Origin: Sphingopyxis panaciterrulae
Lineage (GTDB): Bacteria > Pseudomonadota > Alphaproteobacteria > Sphingomonadales > Sphingomonadaceae
Assembly: GCF_014199295.1 (NCBI RefSeq)
Contig: NZ_JACIJH010000014.1
Coordinates: 45,493 to 109,492 of the forward strand
DNA: 64,000 nucleotides
Direction of reading: 5' to 3'
Shown here: piece by piece, positions 55,945-64,000 of the stretch
Layout of the letters: each line of letters opens with the position of its first letter
Position numbering within the stretch: position 1 is the first letter of the stretch
Translations under genes and position numbers: made by a program
Notes under the pieces: generated by a model
Databases searched by the model: none
Told to the model about the DNA's origin: nothing
The model's input: the letters and a program-made list of their open reading frames with translations, nothing else

Positions 55945-57141
55945 CTAGCCCAGCAACGCCGGCAGTTCGTCCCCCGGCACCGGTCCCGATTTCAGAAAGC
56001 CCTGCCACGTCGCGACGCCCAGTTCCTTCAGTCGCGCGAGCTGCGTTTCATGCTCGATGCCCTCGGCCACAACGAGCAGCCCGAGCGCGCGGGCGAGGTC
56101 GACGATCGCGCGCACGACGATGCGGTCGCGGTCGCTGCCGTCGATGGTGCGGGTGAAGCCGCTGTCGATCTTCAGATAATCGATCGGCAGCCGCGCGAGC
56201 AGCGACAGGCTGGAATAACCGGTGCCGAAATCGTCGATCGCGATCGCGCAGCCGAGCGAGCGGATCTGCGCCAGTTGCGCCGCCGCGCTCGCCGGGTCGC
56301 TGAGCATCGCCTGTTCGGTGAGTTCGAGCGTCAGCCGGTCGGGGTCGACCCCCGCCGCCCGGACCATCGCGGCGAGCCGGTCGGCGAAACCGGGGTCGCC
56401 GAGGTCGGCGGCGGTGATGTTGAGCGACACGCGCAGCCCCGCAAGCGGCTTCGCCCAGCCGGCCATCTCGGCCAGCGCGATGCGGTGCGCATGTTCGGTC
56501 AGCTCGCGCTCCATCCGCGCCGCCCGCGCCGCGGTGACCAGCGGCCCGGCACCGAGCAGGCCAAGCTCGGGATGCCGCCAGCGCAGCAGCGCCTCGACCC
56601 CCGTCATCGCGCCCGACGCAACGTCATATTGCGGCTGATAGAAGATCGCGACCTCGCCGTGCGACAGCGCCGATTTGACCATCGCGCCGTCGCGCGCCGA
56701 GGCGGGACGCGCGAGCTGCTCGCTCGCGATGTGAAGCTGTTCGGCGACCGGCTCGTCGCGGGTGATGAGCGCGGTCGCGATGCGGATCGCGAGCCGGCCG
56801 CTGGGGTCGCCGACCATCGGTTCGGCGAGCGCGACGTGCAGCGCGCGTTCCTGCGCCTGCAGCGTCGCCAGCGACAGCGGCCGCGCCGGCACGATCAGGA
56901 AACGCGGCCCGCCGAGCCGCTCGACGAGAGCGCCATGGCCGAATTCGTCGCCGGCGAAATTCTCGAGCCGCCGTGCGACCTCCTCGAGCAGCGCATCGCC
57001 CGCCTCGGTCCCCGCGCTGTGGTTGATCCGCGCAAGCTGGTCGACCTGGACGAGGATCACCCCGACGTCGGCGTCATGCGCGGCATGCAGGTCGGCAAGG
57101 TGGCGGACGCTCGCGGCGTTGGTGTCGACAATGCGATTCAT
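55945..57141 (-). CDS. c-di-GMP phosphodiesterase-like protein, degenerate GGDEF plus EAL
   Basis: 398 residues, cytoplasmic. Residues 1-140 form a degenerate GGDEF domain (VILVQVDQLARINHSAGTEA, with the signature replaced by ERLGGPRFLIVPA), so no cyclase activity is expected. Residues about 150-395 are an EAL domain with VAIFYQPQYDV, GVEALLRWRHPELG, LTLELTEQAML, AIDDFGTGYSSLSLLARLPI and DYLKIDSGFTR, in which the metal and catalytic residues appear conserved. It probably hydrolyses c-di-GMP. It is divergent from moaA. Confidence 0.92.
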   Translation of the reverse strand: MNRIVDTNAASVRHLADLHAAHDADVGVILVQVDQLARINHSAGTEAGDALLEEVARRLENFAGDEFGHGALVERLGGPRFLIVPARPLSLATLQAQERALHVALAEPMVGDPSGRLAIRIATALITRDEPVAEQLHIASEQLARPASARDGAMVKSALSHGEVAIFYQPQYDVASGAMTGVEALLRWRHPELGLLGAGPLVTAARAARMERELTEHAHRIALAEMAGWAKPLAGLRVSLNITAADLGDPGFADRLAAMVRAAGVDPDRLTLELTEQAMLSDPASAAAQLAQIRSLGCAIAIDDFGTGYSSLSLLARLPIDYLKIDSGFTRTIDGSDRDRIVVRAIVDLARALGLLVVAEGIEHETQLARLKELGVATWQGFLKSGPVPGDELPALLG

Positions 57142-57201
57142 CGGCGCGCCATAACAGGCTTTGCTTGCCAAGCGCTTGCCTTTTGCATCACAATTGGCGC
57201 G

Positions 57202-58212
57202 ATGCGCGAAAATTCTTCCGATCCTGCGACGCTGATCGACGGCCACGGCCGCCGGATCAGCTATCTGCGCCTGTCGGTGACCGACCGCTGCGACCTGCGC
57301 TGCCGCTATTGCATGGCCGAGGATATGACGTTCCTGCCCAAATCGGCGGTGCTGAGCATCGAGGAAATGGCCGAGTTGGCCGAACGCTTCGTCGCGCGCG
57401 GCATCCGCCGCGTCCGCCTGACCGGCGGCGAGCCGCTGGTGCGGCGCGGCATCGACACGCTGGCGATGCGACTGGGGGCGCTGATCGGCCATGGCCTCGA
57501 CGAACTGACGCTGACCACCAACGCGATGCGGCTCGCCGAGCAGGCGCCGATGCTCGCGGCCGCCGGGGTGCGGCGGATCAATGTCAGCCTCGACACGCTC
57601 GACGGCGACGCCTTTCGCCACATCACCCGCGTCGGCGACCTCTCCGTCGCGCTGCGCGGTATCGACGCCGCGCGCGCCGCGGGGCTGGCGGTCAAGATCA
57701 ACATGGTCGCGCTCGCCGGCCTCAACGAAGACCAGCTTCTGCCGATGCTCGACTGGTGCGCGGCGCGGGGCTGCGACCTGACCCTGATCGAGACGATGCC
57801 GCTGGGCGAGGTCGCCGACGACCGCAGCGACCATTATATCCCGCTCCACCATTTCATCGCGCCGCTGCGCGGCGAGCGGGCGATCTGGCCGATCGACAAG
57901 CGCACCGGCGGCCCTGCGCGCTATTTCGCGGTCGAGGGCAGCCCGGTGACGCTCGGCCTGATCACGCCGCTGTCCGACAATTTCTGCGCCACGTGCAACC
58001 GCATCCGCCTGACCGTCGAGGGGCGCATCTATATGTGCCTGGGCCAGGACGACCATATCGACCTGCGCGCCGCGCTGCGCGAAAGCGGGCCGGAAGCGGT
58101 CGACGGCTTGATCGATATCGCTTTGGCTGGCAAACCCCGCGCGCACGACTTTCACATCGAACGAAAGTCCAGACCGGCGGTCGCGCGTCACATGAGTGCA
58201 ACGGGCGGCTGA
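57202..58212 (+). CDS. moaA: GTP 3',8-cyclase MoaA (molybdenum cofactor biosynthesis)
   Basis: 336 residues. Radical-SAM cluster motif CDLRCRYCMAEDMTFLP, then VRLTGGEPLVRRGIDTLA and RRINVSLDTLDGDAFRHITR. The second 4Fe-4S cluster is in LSDNFCATCNRIRLTVEGR followed by MCLG. It ends in the GG pair (SATGG) typical of MoaA and needed for catalysis. It converts GTP to 3',8-cyclo-7,8-dihydro-GTP. Followed 27 bp later by nadK; no other moa genes are in the window. Confidence 0.97.
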   Translation: MRENSSDPATLIDGHGRRISYLRLSVTDRCDLRCRYCMAEDMTFLPKSAVLSIEEMAELAERFVARGIRRVRLTGGEPLVRRGIDTLAMRLGALIGHGLDELTLTTNAMRLAEQAPMLAAAGVRRINVSLDTLDGDAFRHITRVGDLSVALRGIDAARAAGLAVKINMVALAGLNEDQLLPMLDWCAARGCDLTLIETMPLGEVADDRSDHYIPLHHFIAPLRGERAIWPIDKRTGGPARYFAVEGSPVTLGLITPLSDNFCATCNRIRLTVEGRIYMCLGQDDHIDLRAALRESGPEAVDGLIDIALAGKPRAHDFHIERKSRPAVARHMSATGG

Positions 58213-58239
58213 AACGCCGTCTTCAGGGGACCGGACCAC

Positions 58240-59010
58240 ATGCAACGCAAGATCGCGCTCGTCGCATCGAACACCCCCGCGGGCGAGGAGGCGGAAGCCG
58301 AACTGCGCCCGCTTTACGACTTCGTCGACCTGGCCGAGGCCGACCTGCTGATCGCGCTCGGCGGCGACGGTTTCCTGCTCCACATGCTGCACCAGTTGCT
58401 CGACCAGCGGCGGAGCCTGCCGGTCTTTGGCATGAACCGCGGCACCATCGGCTTTCTGATGAACGAGTTTCGGGTCGAGGGGCTGCTCGACCGCATCGCC
58501 TCCGCGCGCCCCTTCCTGATCCATCCGCTGTCGGGCGACATCACGACGATCAGCGGCGAACGCCACATCCTGCCCGCGATCAATGAAATCTCGCTGCTGC
58601 GCGAAACACGCCAGGCGGCGAAGCTCGAGGTGATGATCAACGAAAAGACGATGCTGGAGGAACTGGCCTGCGACGGGGTGCTCGTCGCGACGCCCGCGGG
58701 ATCGACCGCCTATAATCTGTCCGCCAACGGGCCGATCCTGCCGCTCGAATCGGAAATGCTCGCACTGACGCCGATCAGCCCCTTTCGCCCGCGGCGCTGG
58801 CGCGGCGCGCTCGTCCCCGAATCGACCAGCATCCGCTTCAACGTCCGCGAGGCCGCGAAACGCCCGGTCAGCGCGGTCGCCGACCAGCGCGAAATCCGCG
58901 ACGTGAAGACGGTCCTCGTCACCACCGACCGCAGCCGCCCGCTGACTTTGCTGTTCGATCCCGACCAGGGCCTCGACGAACGCATCGCGATGGAACAGTT
59001 CGTGGTTTGA
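58240..59010 (+). CDS. nadK: NAD kinase
   Basis: 256 residues. The catalytic GGDGFLLH motif is in LLIALGGDGFLLHMLHQLLD. GMNRGTIGFLMNEFRVEGLL and the second conserved block DGVLVATPAGSTAYNLSANG are present. It phosphorylates NAD to NADP. AGGGGAC precedes the ATG by about nine bases. It lies 27 bp after moaA and probably shares its transcript. Confidence 0.95.
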   Translation: MQRKIALVASNTPAGEEAEAELRPLYDFVDLAEADLLIALGGDGFLLHMLHQLLDQRRSLPVFGMNRGTIGFLMNEFRVEGLLDRIASARPFLIHPLSGDITTISGERHILPAINEISLLRETRQAAKLEVMINEKTMLEELACDGVLVATPAGSTAYNLSANGPILPLESEMLALTPISPFRPRRWRGALVPESTSIRFNVREAAKRPVSAVADQREIRDVKTVLVTTDRSRPLTLLFDPDQGLDERIAMEQFVV

Positions 59011-59117
59011 CCTGCGGAAAAGCGGCACTGGCCCGCTTGGGCGAAATATGCAAATCCCCCTTGCAAAATTGTGCGAGCGGCGGCAAAGGGGCCGCCTTGT
59101 CTGCCCAAGCGGACTGT

Positions 59118-59192
59118 TCCTCGGTAGCTCAGCGGTAGAGCAATCGACTGTTAATCGATTGGTCGCAGGTTCGAATCCTGCCCGGGGAGCCA
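59118..59192 (+). tRNA. tRNA-Asn (anticodon GTT)
   Basis: 75 nt including an encoded CCA. The acceptor stem TCCTCGG pairs with CCGGGGA, D-arm GTAGCTCAGCGGTAGAGC, anticodon loop CTGTTAA giving GTT, and T-arm CAGGTTCGAATCCTG are all present. It follows nadK by 107 bp. Confidence 0.97.
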
Positions 59193-59426
59193 TATTCTTC
59201 CGCAAAAGTCGATCCGGCTTCTTTCCGGTGCTGATCCCACCCCATATTCATATGGCGGCGCTCCTTATTGACCGACCGCGGGCAGACGGCGTTCAGGTGA
59301 AGAAATTCATGATGCCGACAGCGGGCGCGGCGGTCTGAAGCGGACCAATGGTGCCGGGCCCGCCAACTCGCGCTTCGACCTATCCTCGCCCTTGTCATCG
59401 GTCCGGCAGCCCCCTATCCCGCGCGG

Positions 59427-60245
59427 ATGACGCCGCCGGGCCCCTCGATCAGCGGTCGCCGCCACCGATGGTTTCAACTGATCCCCGTTCCAGCCACTCC
59501 TTATGCCGAACTCCTCGGCATCGGCGCCGGGCGACGCACGCTTGCCATAAGCCTGGCCCTGCTCATCACCGGCGGCCTGCTGCTCCTGCTCCTCACCTTT
59601 GGCTTGGGAAAACCGGCGGACAATCGGGATGAACGCATCACGGTCGTGAGCCTGGAGCCGGCCGGAGATTCGGAGACATCGCCCGAGCCAAGCCGCCCGA
59701 AACGCGAGCGGGCCAAGGAAGAGCCTGCCCCGCCGAAGCCGGCGGTCGAAGAGCCGCCGCCGGAGACCCCGGAACCGCCGCCGGCCATCGAACCGAAAGC
59801 TGCGCCGACACAGCCGACCCCGAGCGAGCAGCCACCCTCACCGCCAACGCCCCGAGCCGTCCTTCGCCCATCCAACGGCCAGGTTTATGGCCCCTCCGAC
59901 AGCGGCCGTCCCGCTTCCCGCGATACGGAGCAAGTGGGGACGGCCCCCAACGGCGAGCCGCTCTATGCAGCCGCCTGGTACCGCGAACCGAGCGACGACG
60001 AGCTGCGTGGCTATCTGTCCACCGCCAGCGGCCCCGGCTGGGGTCTGATCGCCTGCCGCACCGCGCCGGATTACCGCGTCGAGGATTGCGTCGGGCTCGA
60101 CGAATATCCCTATGGATCGCAGATCAATCGCGCGGTGCTGGCGGCGGCGTGGCAATTCAGGGTGCGGCCTCCGCGGCGCGGGGGACGGCAATTGGTCGGC
60201 GCTTGGGTGCGGATCAGGATCGATTACGGCACGGGGCGGCGTTAG
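59427..60245 (+). CDS. TonB-like proline-rich membrane-anchored protein
   Basis: 272 residues. An N-terminal cytoplasmic stretch, one membrane helix (TLAISLALLITGGLLLLLLT), a long Pro/Glu-rich periplasmic spacer (PPPETPEPPPAIEPKAAPTQ and similar) and a C-terminal domain with GEPLYAAAWYREPSDDELRG and YGSQINRAVLAAAWQFRVRP. The layout is that of TonB, but the C-terminal YP...A motif is not clear, so it may be a TonB relative or envelope-spanning linker. The 234 bp between the tRNA and this gene show nothing else. Confidence 0.75.
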   Translation: MTPPGPSISGRRHRWFQLIPVPATPYAELLGIGAGRRTLAISLALLITGGLLLLLLTFGLGKPADNRDERITVVSLEPAGDSETSPEPSRPKRERAKEEPAPPKPAVEEPPPETPEPPPAIEPKAAPTQPTPSEQPPSPPTPRAVLRPSNGQVYGPSDSGRPASRDTEQVGTAPNGEPLYAAAWYREPSDDELRGYLSTASGPGWGLIACRTAPDYRVEDCVGLDEYPYGSQINRAVLAAAWQFRVRPPRRGGRQLVGAWVRIRIDYGTGRR

Positions 60246-60316
60246 CTCCCCGCGGCGGCGGGGCGAGCCCGCACGCTGCCACATCGCAGGGGAATTTTGC
60301 CCGGGCCGAATAGCCG

Positions 60317-60925
60317 TTACAGGTAGAGAGCCCGCACGGCCGCCTGGACGTGCGGAACCAGGTTCGCTTCGAACCAGGGATTCTTCACCAGCCAAGGTTG
60401 ATTGCGCGGCGACGGGTGCGGCATGGGGAGGAAGCCGGACGGCAGATAGTCGCGCCAGGCCCGGACGGTTTCGGCCAGCGTCGCCTTGCGGCCGCGGCCG
60501 AGATACCAGGCCTGCGCATAATGGCCGACCAGGACGGTCAGCCCGATATCGGGAAGAAGCGCCATCAGCCCGCCATGCCACAAGGGCGCGCATTCGGGCC
60601 GCGGCGGATTGTCGCCCGACCCCGCCTTGCCGGGATAGCAGAAGCCCATCGGGATGATCGCGACCTTCGCCGGATCATAGAAGGCCGCCGGCGTCAGGCC
60701 GAGCCAGTCGCGCAGCCGCCGGCCCGAGGCATCGTCCCAGGGAATGCCGGTTTCATGCACTTTTCGTCCCGGAGCCTGGCCGACGATGCACAGCCGCGCC
60801 GACGCCGCCGCCTGCACGACCGGGCGCGGACCGCAGGGCAGATCGTCGGCGCAGCGGCGGCACGCGCGGATATCGCCCAGCATCCGCGCCAACGGGTCCG
60901 GCGTGGTCGGAGGCCCTTCCGCCAT
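60317..60925 (-). CDS. Uracil-DNA glycosylase family protein
   Basis: 202 residues. Motif A is in LCIVGQAPGRKVHETGIPWD followed by SGRRLRDWLGL. PMGFCYPGKAGSGDNPPRPE follows. The C-terminal motif is PMPHPSPRNQPWLVKNPWFE, matching the HPSxRN pattern of UDG superfamily members. Four N-terminal Cys (CRRCADDLPC among them) do not form an obvious Fe-S site. The start overlaps the DUF488 stop as TGATG. Glycosylase activity is inferred from the fold only. Confidence 0.85.
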   Translation of the reverse strand: MAEGPPTTPDPLARMLGDIRACRRCADDLPCGPRPVVQAAASARLCIVGQAPGRKVHETGIPWDDASGRRLRDWLGLTPAAFYDPAKVAIIPMGFCYPGKAGSGDNPPRPECAPLWHGGLMALLPDIGLTVLVGHYAQAWYLGRGRKATLAETVRAWRDYLPSGFLPMPHPSPRNQPWLVKNPWFEANLVPHVQAAVRALYL

Positions 60926-61497
60926 CAGAACAAGGTGGCCTGATCGGGCGGATAGATGATCGACGTGCCGTCGATCCGGGCGAAGGGCGTGAGGGCGTGC
61001 ATCCGCCAGCTCGTTTCCGAGAGAATTTCGACGACCTCTATCCCCCGGACCACCAGCGCGTCGGCGATCAGCGACCGATGGCAGCGCCACGGAACCGCCT
61101 CTGCGCACATGATCGCGGTCCGCGCCTCCATCCCGGTGCGGACGAGCGCCGCAATTGCATCGCGGAATGCCGCGCTCTGCATATGGTCGGCATAGCCCCG
61201 GAAACTCTTGTTCCGCCAACCACCGTTGGGCGAATCGGCGCGCGCGTGGCGGAGGCCGCCGAGCGCTGGCATCGCGGCATAGACGATAGCGGCATCGGCC
61301 AGGCTGGCCGCGAGGGCATCGGCGTTGAACTGCGGATTATGCCGCGACCGCGGTACGGTCCGCACATCGACGAGCCGCTCGATCGCATAGGCCGCGAGCA
61401 GCGCCGTGAAACGCTCGATCGGCAAGGTCGAATGGCCGACGGTGAAGATCGTGCCCCGGGGCCAGTTCCTGTCATTCGGTGGGGCGGCAACGCGCAC
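60925..61497 (-). CDS. DUF488 domain protein
   Basis: 190 residues from a GTG. DUF488 signatures: IFTVGHSTLPIERFTALLAA, RLVDVRTVPRSRHNPQFNAD, YAAMPALGGLRHARADSPNG, then MCAEAVPWRCHRSLIADALV, where a C-x6-C-H pattern stands out. The family is uncharacterised; members often neighbour DNA-repair genes, as this one does with the UDG-family gene it overlaps. Confidence 0.88.
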   Translation of the reverse strand: MRVAAPPNDRNWPRGTIFTVGHSTLPIERFTALLAAYAIERLVDVRTVPRSRHNPQFNADALAASLADAAIVYAAMPALGGLRHARADSPNGGWRNKSFRGYADHMQSAAFRDAIAALVRTGMEARTAIMCAEAVPWRCHRSLIADALVVRGIEVVEILSETSWRMHALTPFARIDGTSIIYPPDQATLF

Positions 61498-61603
61498 GGA
61501 TCGCCTCGATATCGCGGGGCCCGAAATGGCCCTTGTCGGCTTTATATGGGGATTGCGGCCCGATTTCGAAAGAGCATCCGGTCGCGCGTCTAGGGTCAGG
61601 ACC

Positions 61604-62914
61604 CTAGAAAGGAAAGAAGATCCTTATCGCGATGATGGCGACGACGAAGGTGATGAAATTGAGCGGCAGACCGATGCGGACGAAGTCGAGATAGCGATAG
61701 CCGCCCATCTGATAGACGATGACGTTGGTCTGGTACCCGAAGGGTGTGGAAAAGGCCGCGCTGGCCGCCATCATCACCGCGACGAGGAAGGGGCGCGGGC
61801 TGACGCCGAGACTGTCGGCGAGCGCGACCGCAACCGGGGTGACCAGCACCGCGACCGTCGCGTTGGACAGAAGTTCGGTGAGCACCATCGTCAGCAGATA
61901 GAGAATGATGAGCGCGATCAGCGGGCTGAGGCCGTGGACGCTGGCGATGAGCAGTTCGGACGCTTCGGCGGCGAGCCCGCTCTGCTCCATCGCGATGCCG
62001 ATCACCACCATGCCGGCGATCAGGATCAGGATTTCGGGCCTGAGGCCGCTATAGGCCTCGTCCGCGCTGATGACGCGCAGCAGGATCAGCAGCACCGCAC
62101 CCGCGAAGGCGGTCGCCGCGATCGGCGCGACGCCGGCGGTCGCGAGCGCCACCGCGGCGACGAACACTGCAAGCGCGATCGCGGCCTTCAATGGCTGGAG
62201 CGGCCGCTGCACCTCGAACAGCCGGGCGTCGCCGACCTGCGCATTGCCGATATGCGCCGGGTCGATCTCCACCGGGCCCCCCTCGCGTTCCTCGGCTTCG
62301 TGGCGTCCGCCGAGCAGCCGGCCGCTCACCAGGAACAGATAGAGCCCGCCGGCCAGCGCCATCGGCAGCCCGACGGGGGTGATTTCGAAGATGCCGAAGC
62401 GCGGCTGCCCCGCGACGCTCGCCATGTCGTCGACGAGCAGATTGGTCGACGTCCCGATCAGGGTGCAGCAGCCGGTGAGGATGGTGACATAGGACAGCGG
62501 GATCAGGAAGCGCTTGGGCGACAGGCCCAGCGAGGTCGCGACGTCGCGGATCACCGGCGCGCCGAGCACGACGATCGGGGTCGAGTTGAGGAAACAGGAA
62601 ACCGATCCGATCATCGACAGCAGCAGCCAGATGCCGCCCGAACCCAACCGCCGGCACATCGCGACCGCCGACGCGATGGCGCGGTCGAGCAGGCCCGCGA
62701 GTTCGAGCGCATAGGCGATGACGAACAGCGAGGCGAGCGCGATGATCGCCGGACTGGCGAAGGCGCCCTGTACCTCGACCGGCCGCACGACGCCGGTCAT
62801 CAGCAACACCGCCGCGCCGGTCAGCGCGACGACATCTGCCCGCATCTTGTCCCAGATAAGTGCCGCGACCACGGCGGCGAGGACGAGCAAGGTCAGGATC
62901 TGATCGACCGACAT
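61604..62914 (-). CDS. SLC13/ArsB-type anion permease
   Basis: 436 residues with about eleven hydrophobic helices. Two repeated halves each hold the family hairpin signature: LSMIGSVSCFLNSTPIVVLG with TLIGTSTNLLVDD, and LTELLSNATVAVLVTPVAVA with AAFSTPFGYQTNVIVYQMG. These match the SNT/ITP-like motifs of the DASS/CitMHS superfamily. The central loop is about 60 residues and lacks the RCK/TrkA_C domains that many bacterial homologues have. The start at MSVDQILTLL was preferred over 62962. Substrate (dicarboxylate, sulfate or other) unknown. Confidence 0.88.
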   Translation of the reverse strand: MSVDQILTLLVLAAVVAALIWDKMRADVVALTGAAVLLMTGVVRPVEVQGAFASPAIIALASLFVIAYALELAGLLDRAIASAVAMCRRLGSGGIWLLLSMIGSVSCFLNSTPIVVLGAPVIRDVATSLGLSPKRFLIPLSYVTILTGCCTLIGTSTNLLVDDMASVAGQPRFGIFEITPVGLPMALAGGLYLFLVSGRLLGGRHEAEEREGGPVEIDPAHIGNAQVGDARLFEVQRPLQPLKAAIALAVFVAAVALATAGVAPIAATAFAGAVLLILLRVISADEAYSGLRPEILILIAGMVVIGIAMEQSGLAAEASELLIASVHGLSPLIALIILYLLTMVLTELLSNATVAVLVTPVAVALADSLGVSPRPFLVAVMMAASAAFSTPFGYQTNVIVYQMGGYRYLDFVRIGLPLNFITFVVAIIAIRIFFPF

Positions 62915-63014
62915 CGCCCTTGCGTCATCCGGAATCCGTTTCGGGTCAATGTCCCGGGTCAAAAAAATTCATCGGGGGTCTGGAGGATGCGTCGGGATTT
63001 GCTATCGAGGGGAG

Positions 63015-63878
63015 ATGCAGGAACCCAGCGTCAGAACCAGCCGGCTTGCGATCGCCGGCGGATTCGCCGCAATCCTCGTGGTCGGCGGCGGCGGCTTCTT
63101 TCTGGGCCGCGCGACGGCGCCGGCGCGTCCGGCGCCGCCACCCGTCGTGGTCCCCGCCCCCGCTCCGGCGCCGGTTCCCGAAACGCCCAAGGACCTGGAA
63201 CGCGGCGACCTCATCGCGCTGGCGCAGCGGGCCGCGGATGCCTTCGCATCGGGCGAGGCGGTGCCCAAGGCGGTCGCCGAGGCAACCGGACGGCGTTTCG
63301 AACTGCTGCTGCCGTTCGGATGCGGAGGGCCGAGCGAGGCCGAAAGCAGCCTGCCGATGCAGTGGCGCTATGACGAGGCAGGGGGAACGCTGCGCGTCTC
63401 GGTCAAGCCGATGATGTGGAGCAAGACCGACTGGAACCTTGGCGACCGGGCGGACATCGACGCGGCCGAAGGTTTCTGGATCACGCGGCCCTGGTCGAGC
63501 AGCGGCGCCTGCCCGCTGCGCGCGGGACAGGCCTTTCCCCGCGGCGTCGAGCCGCTCACCCTGCCCGGCCAGACGCTTGCCATCGCGCAATTCTTTCGCA
63601 GCGAGGCCGATCGCGACGGCCGCCGCAACGGGCGGCCGTTCGAAACCGTGCAGCGGGTCGCTGCCGATAAATTCGACGGTTCGCGCGGCTTTCGCCTCCG
63701 CATTTCCGGCCGGATCGAGGCGGTCGCGGACGGCGGGCCGATCCGCTGCGTCCAGCCCGCGGGCGCCGAGCAGCGGCCGATCTGCGTCATCGGCACCCGG
63801 ATCGACACCGTCCGGCTGGAGAATCCGACGAGCGAGGATGTGCTGGCCACCTGGATGATCGGGCGCTCCGCGAAATAG
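63015..63878 (+). CDS. Hypothetical membrane-anchored periplasmic protein
   Basis: 287 residues. GAGGGGAG lies immediately before the ATG. One N-terminal helix (LAIAGGFAAILVVGGGGFFL) is followed by a Pro/Ala spacer (ARPAPPPVVVPAPAPAPVPE) and a soluble domain. Features are FELLLPFGCGGPSEAESSLP, MQWRYDEAGGTLRVSVKPMM, GFWITRPWSSSGACPL and IRCVQPAGAEQRPICVIGTR. Four or so Cys in the soluble part could form disulfides. I do not recognise a family. Confidence 0.75.
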   Translation: MQEPSVRTSRLAIAGGFAAILVVGGGGFFLGRATAPARPAPPPVVVPAPAPAPVPETPKDLERGDLIALAQRAADAFASGEAVPKAVAEATGRRFELLLPFGCGGPSEAESSLPMQWRYDEAGGTLRVSVKPMMWSKTDWNLGDRADIDAAEGFWITRPWSSSGACPLRAGQAFPRGVEPLTLPGQTLAIAQFFRSEADRDGRRNGRPFETVQRVAADKFDGSRGFRLRISGRIEAVADGGPIRCVQPAGAEQRPICVIGTRIDTVRLENPTSEDVLATWMIGRSAK

Positions 63879-63982
63879 CCGAACGGCACGCGGTCGGGCC
63901 GATTCCCCTAGGTTTCGTTTACATTCAGGATTCCCATTGGCGTAGGATTGTGATTCAAGCTGCTGGCTGTTTGGAGGTCGGC

Positions 63983-64000
63983 ATGGATGGAGCGACAGGA
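63983..64000 (+). CDS. Possible start of a further gene, cut by the window end
   Basis: An ATG at 63983 has TTGGAGG five bases upstream and the frame (MDGATG) is open to the last base. Only six codons are visible, so nothing can be said about the product. Confidence 0.4.

Overview
The window is GC-rich, dense and has short gaps, many ATGA/GTGA/TGATG gene overlaps and TonB-dependent receptors. It also carries a circularly permuted two-piece ssrA (alpha-proteobacterial type) and the palindromic repeats typical of sphingomonads. It most likely comes from the chromosome of a Sphingomonadaceae bacterium, Sphingopyxis-like. The genus is inferred and was not tested.

Region 1 (1-12.9 kb) is a pectin/oligogalacturonate utilisation locus. 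It holds a partial LacI-type regulator, a GH43 glycosidase and a TonB-dependent receptor. A PL1-type pectate lyase, a cupin and an esterase form an overlapping operon. A carboxylesterase, KdgK-type kinase, KduD and KduI form an opposing operon. Three near-identical copies of a 14-bp CCGG-centred operator lie just upstream of the receptor, the lyase and kduI, and probably form one LacI-family regulon. The genes together suggest outer-membrane uptake of pectin fragments, lyase cleavage, de-esterification, then isomerisation, reduction and phosphorylation of the unsaturated uronate.

Region 2 (13-22 kb) has an FGE-like lipoprotein, a second large TonB receptor, ssrA (tag ANDNEALALAA), mscL, a LemA plus three-TPM-domain-protein operon, a NUDIX hydrolase and a rhomboid protease. 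Region 3 (22-33.4 kb) is housekeeping: greA, carB, carA with a foreign-looking gene wedged between the car genes, yqeY, a DUF559 nuclease-like gene, dnaG and rpoD. Region 4 (33.4-49 kb) has a PspC protein, a MoxR ATPase with its CoxE-like VWA partner split by a soluble chemoreceptor, the flippase Amj, DUF817, an M24 peptidase, a NamZ-like protein, a GIY-YIG/DOMON-like fusion, tyrS, a PilZ protein, an iron alcohol dehydrogenase and recG. Region 5 (49.6-64 kb) has sdhE-mfd, a GNAT/cupin-like pair, an EAL protein, moaA, nadK, tRNA-Asn, a TonB-like protein, a UDG/DUF488 pair and a permease.

The most interesting signal is a family of palindromic elements whose arms contain CCCTCCCGCTTGCGGGAGGG. 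One copy flanks and partly encodes the DUF559 gene just before dnaG and supplies dnaG's ribosome-binding site. Two short copies of about 100 bp sit in frame inside carA and mfd, adding about 33 residues to essential or conserved proteins without disrupting them. The arm is stop-free in all six frames. A second repeat family (the FDKLR / RPELVEG / PSTSSGR peptides when translated) appears to have welded a GIY-YIG gene to a DOMON-like gene. A third, a 269-bp near-palindrome with perfect 34-bp terminal inverted repeats, lies at 55487-55755.
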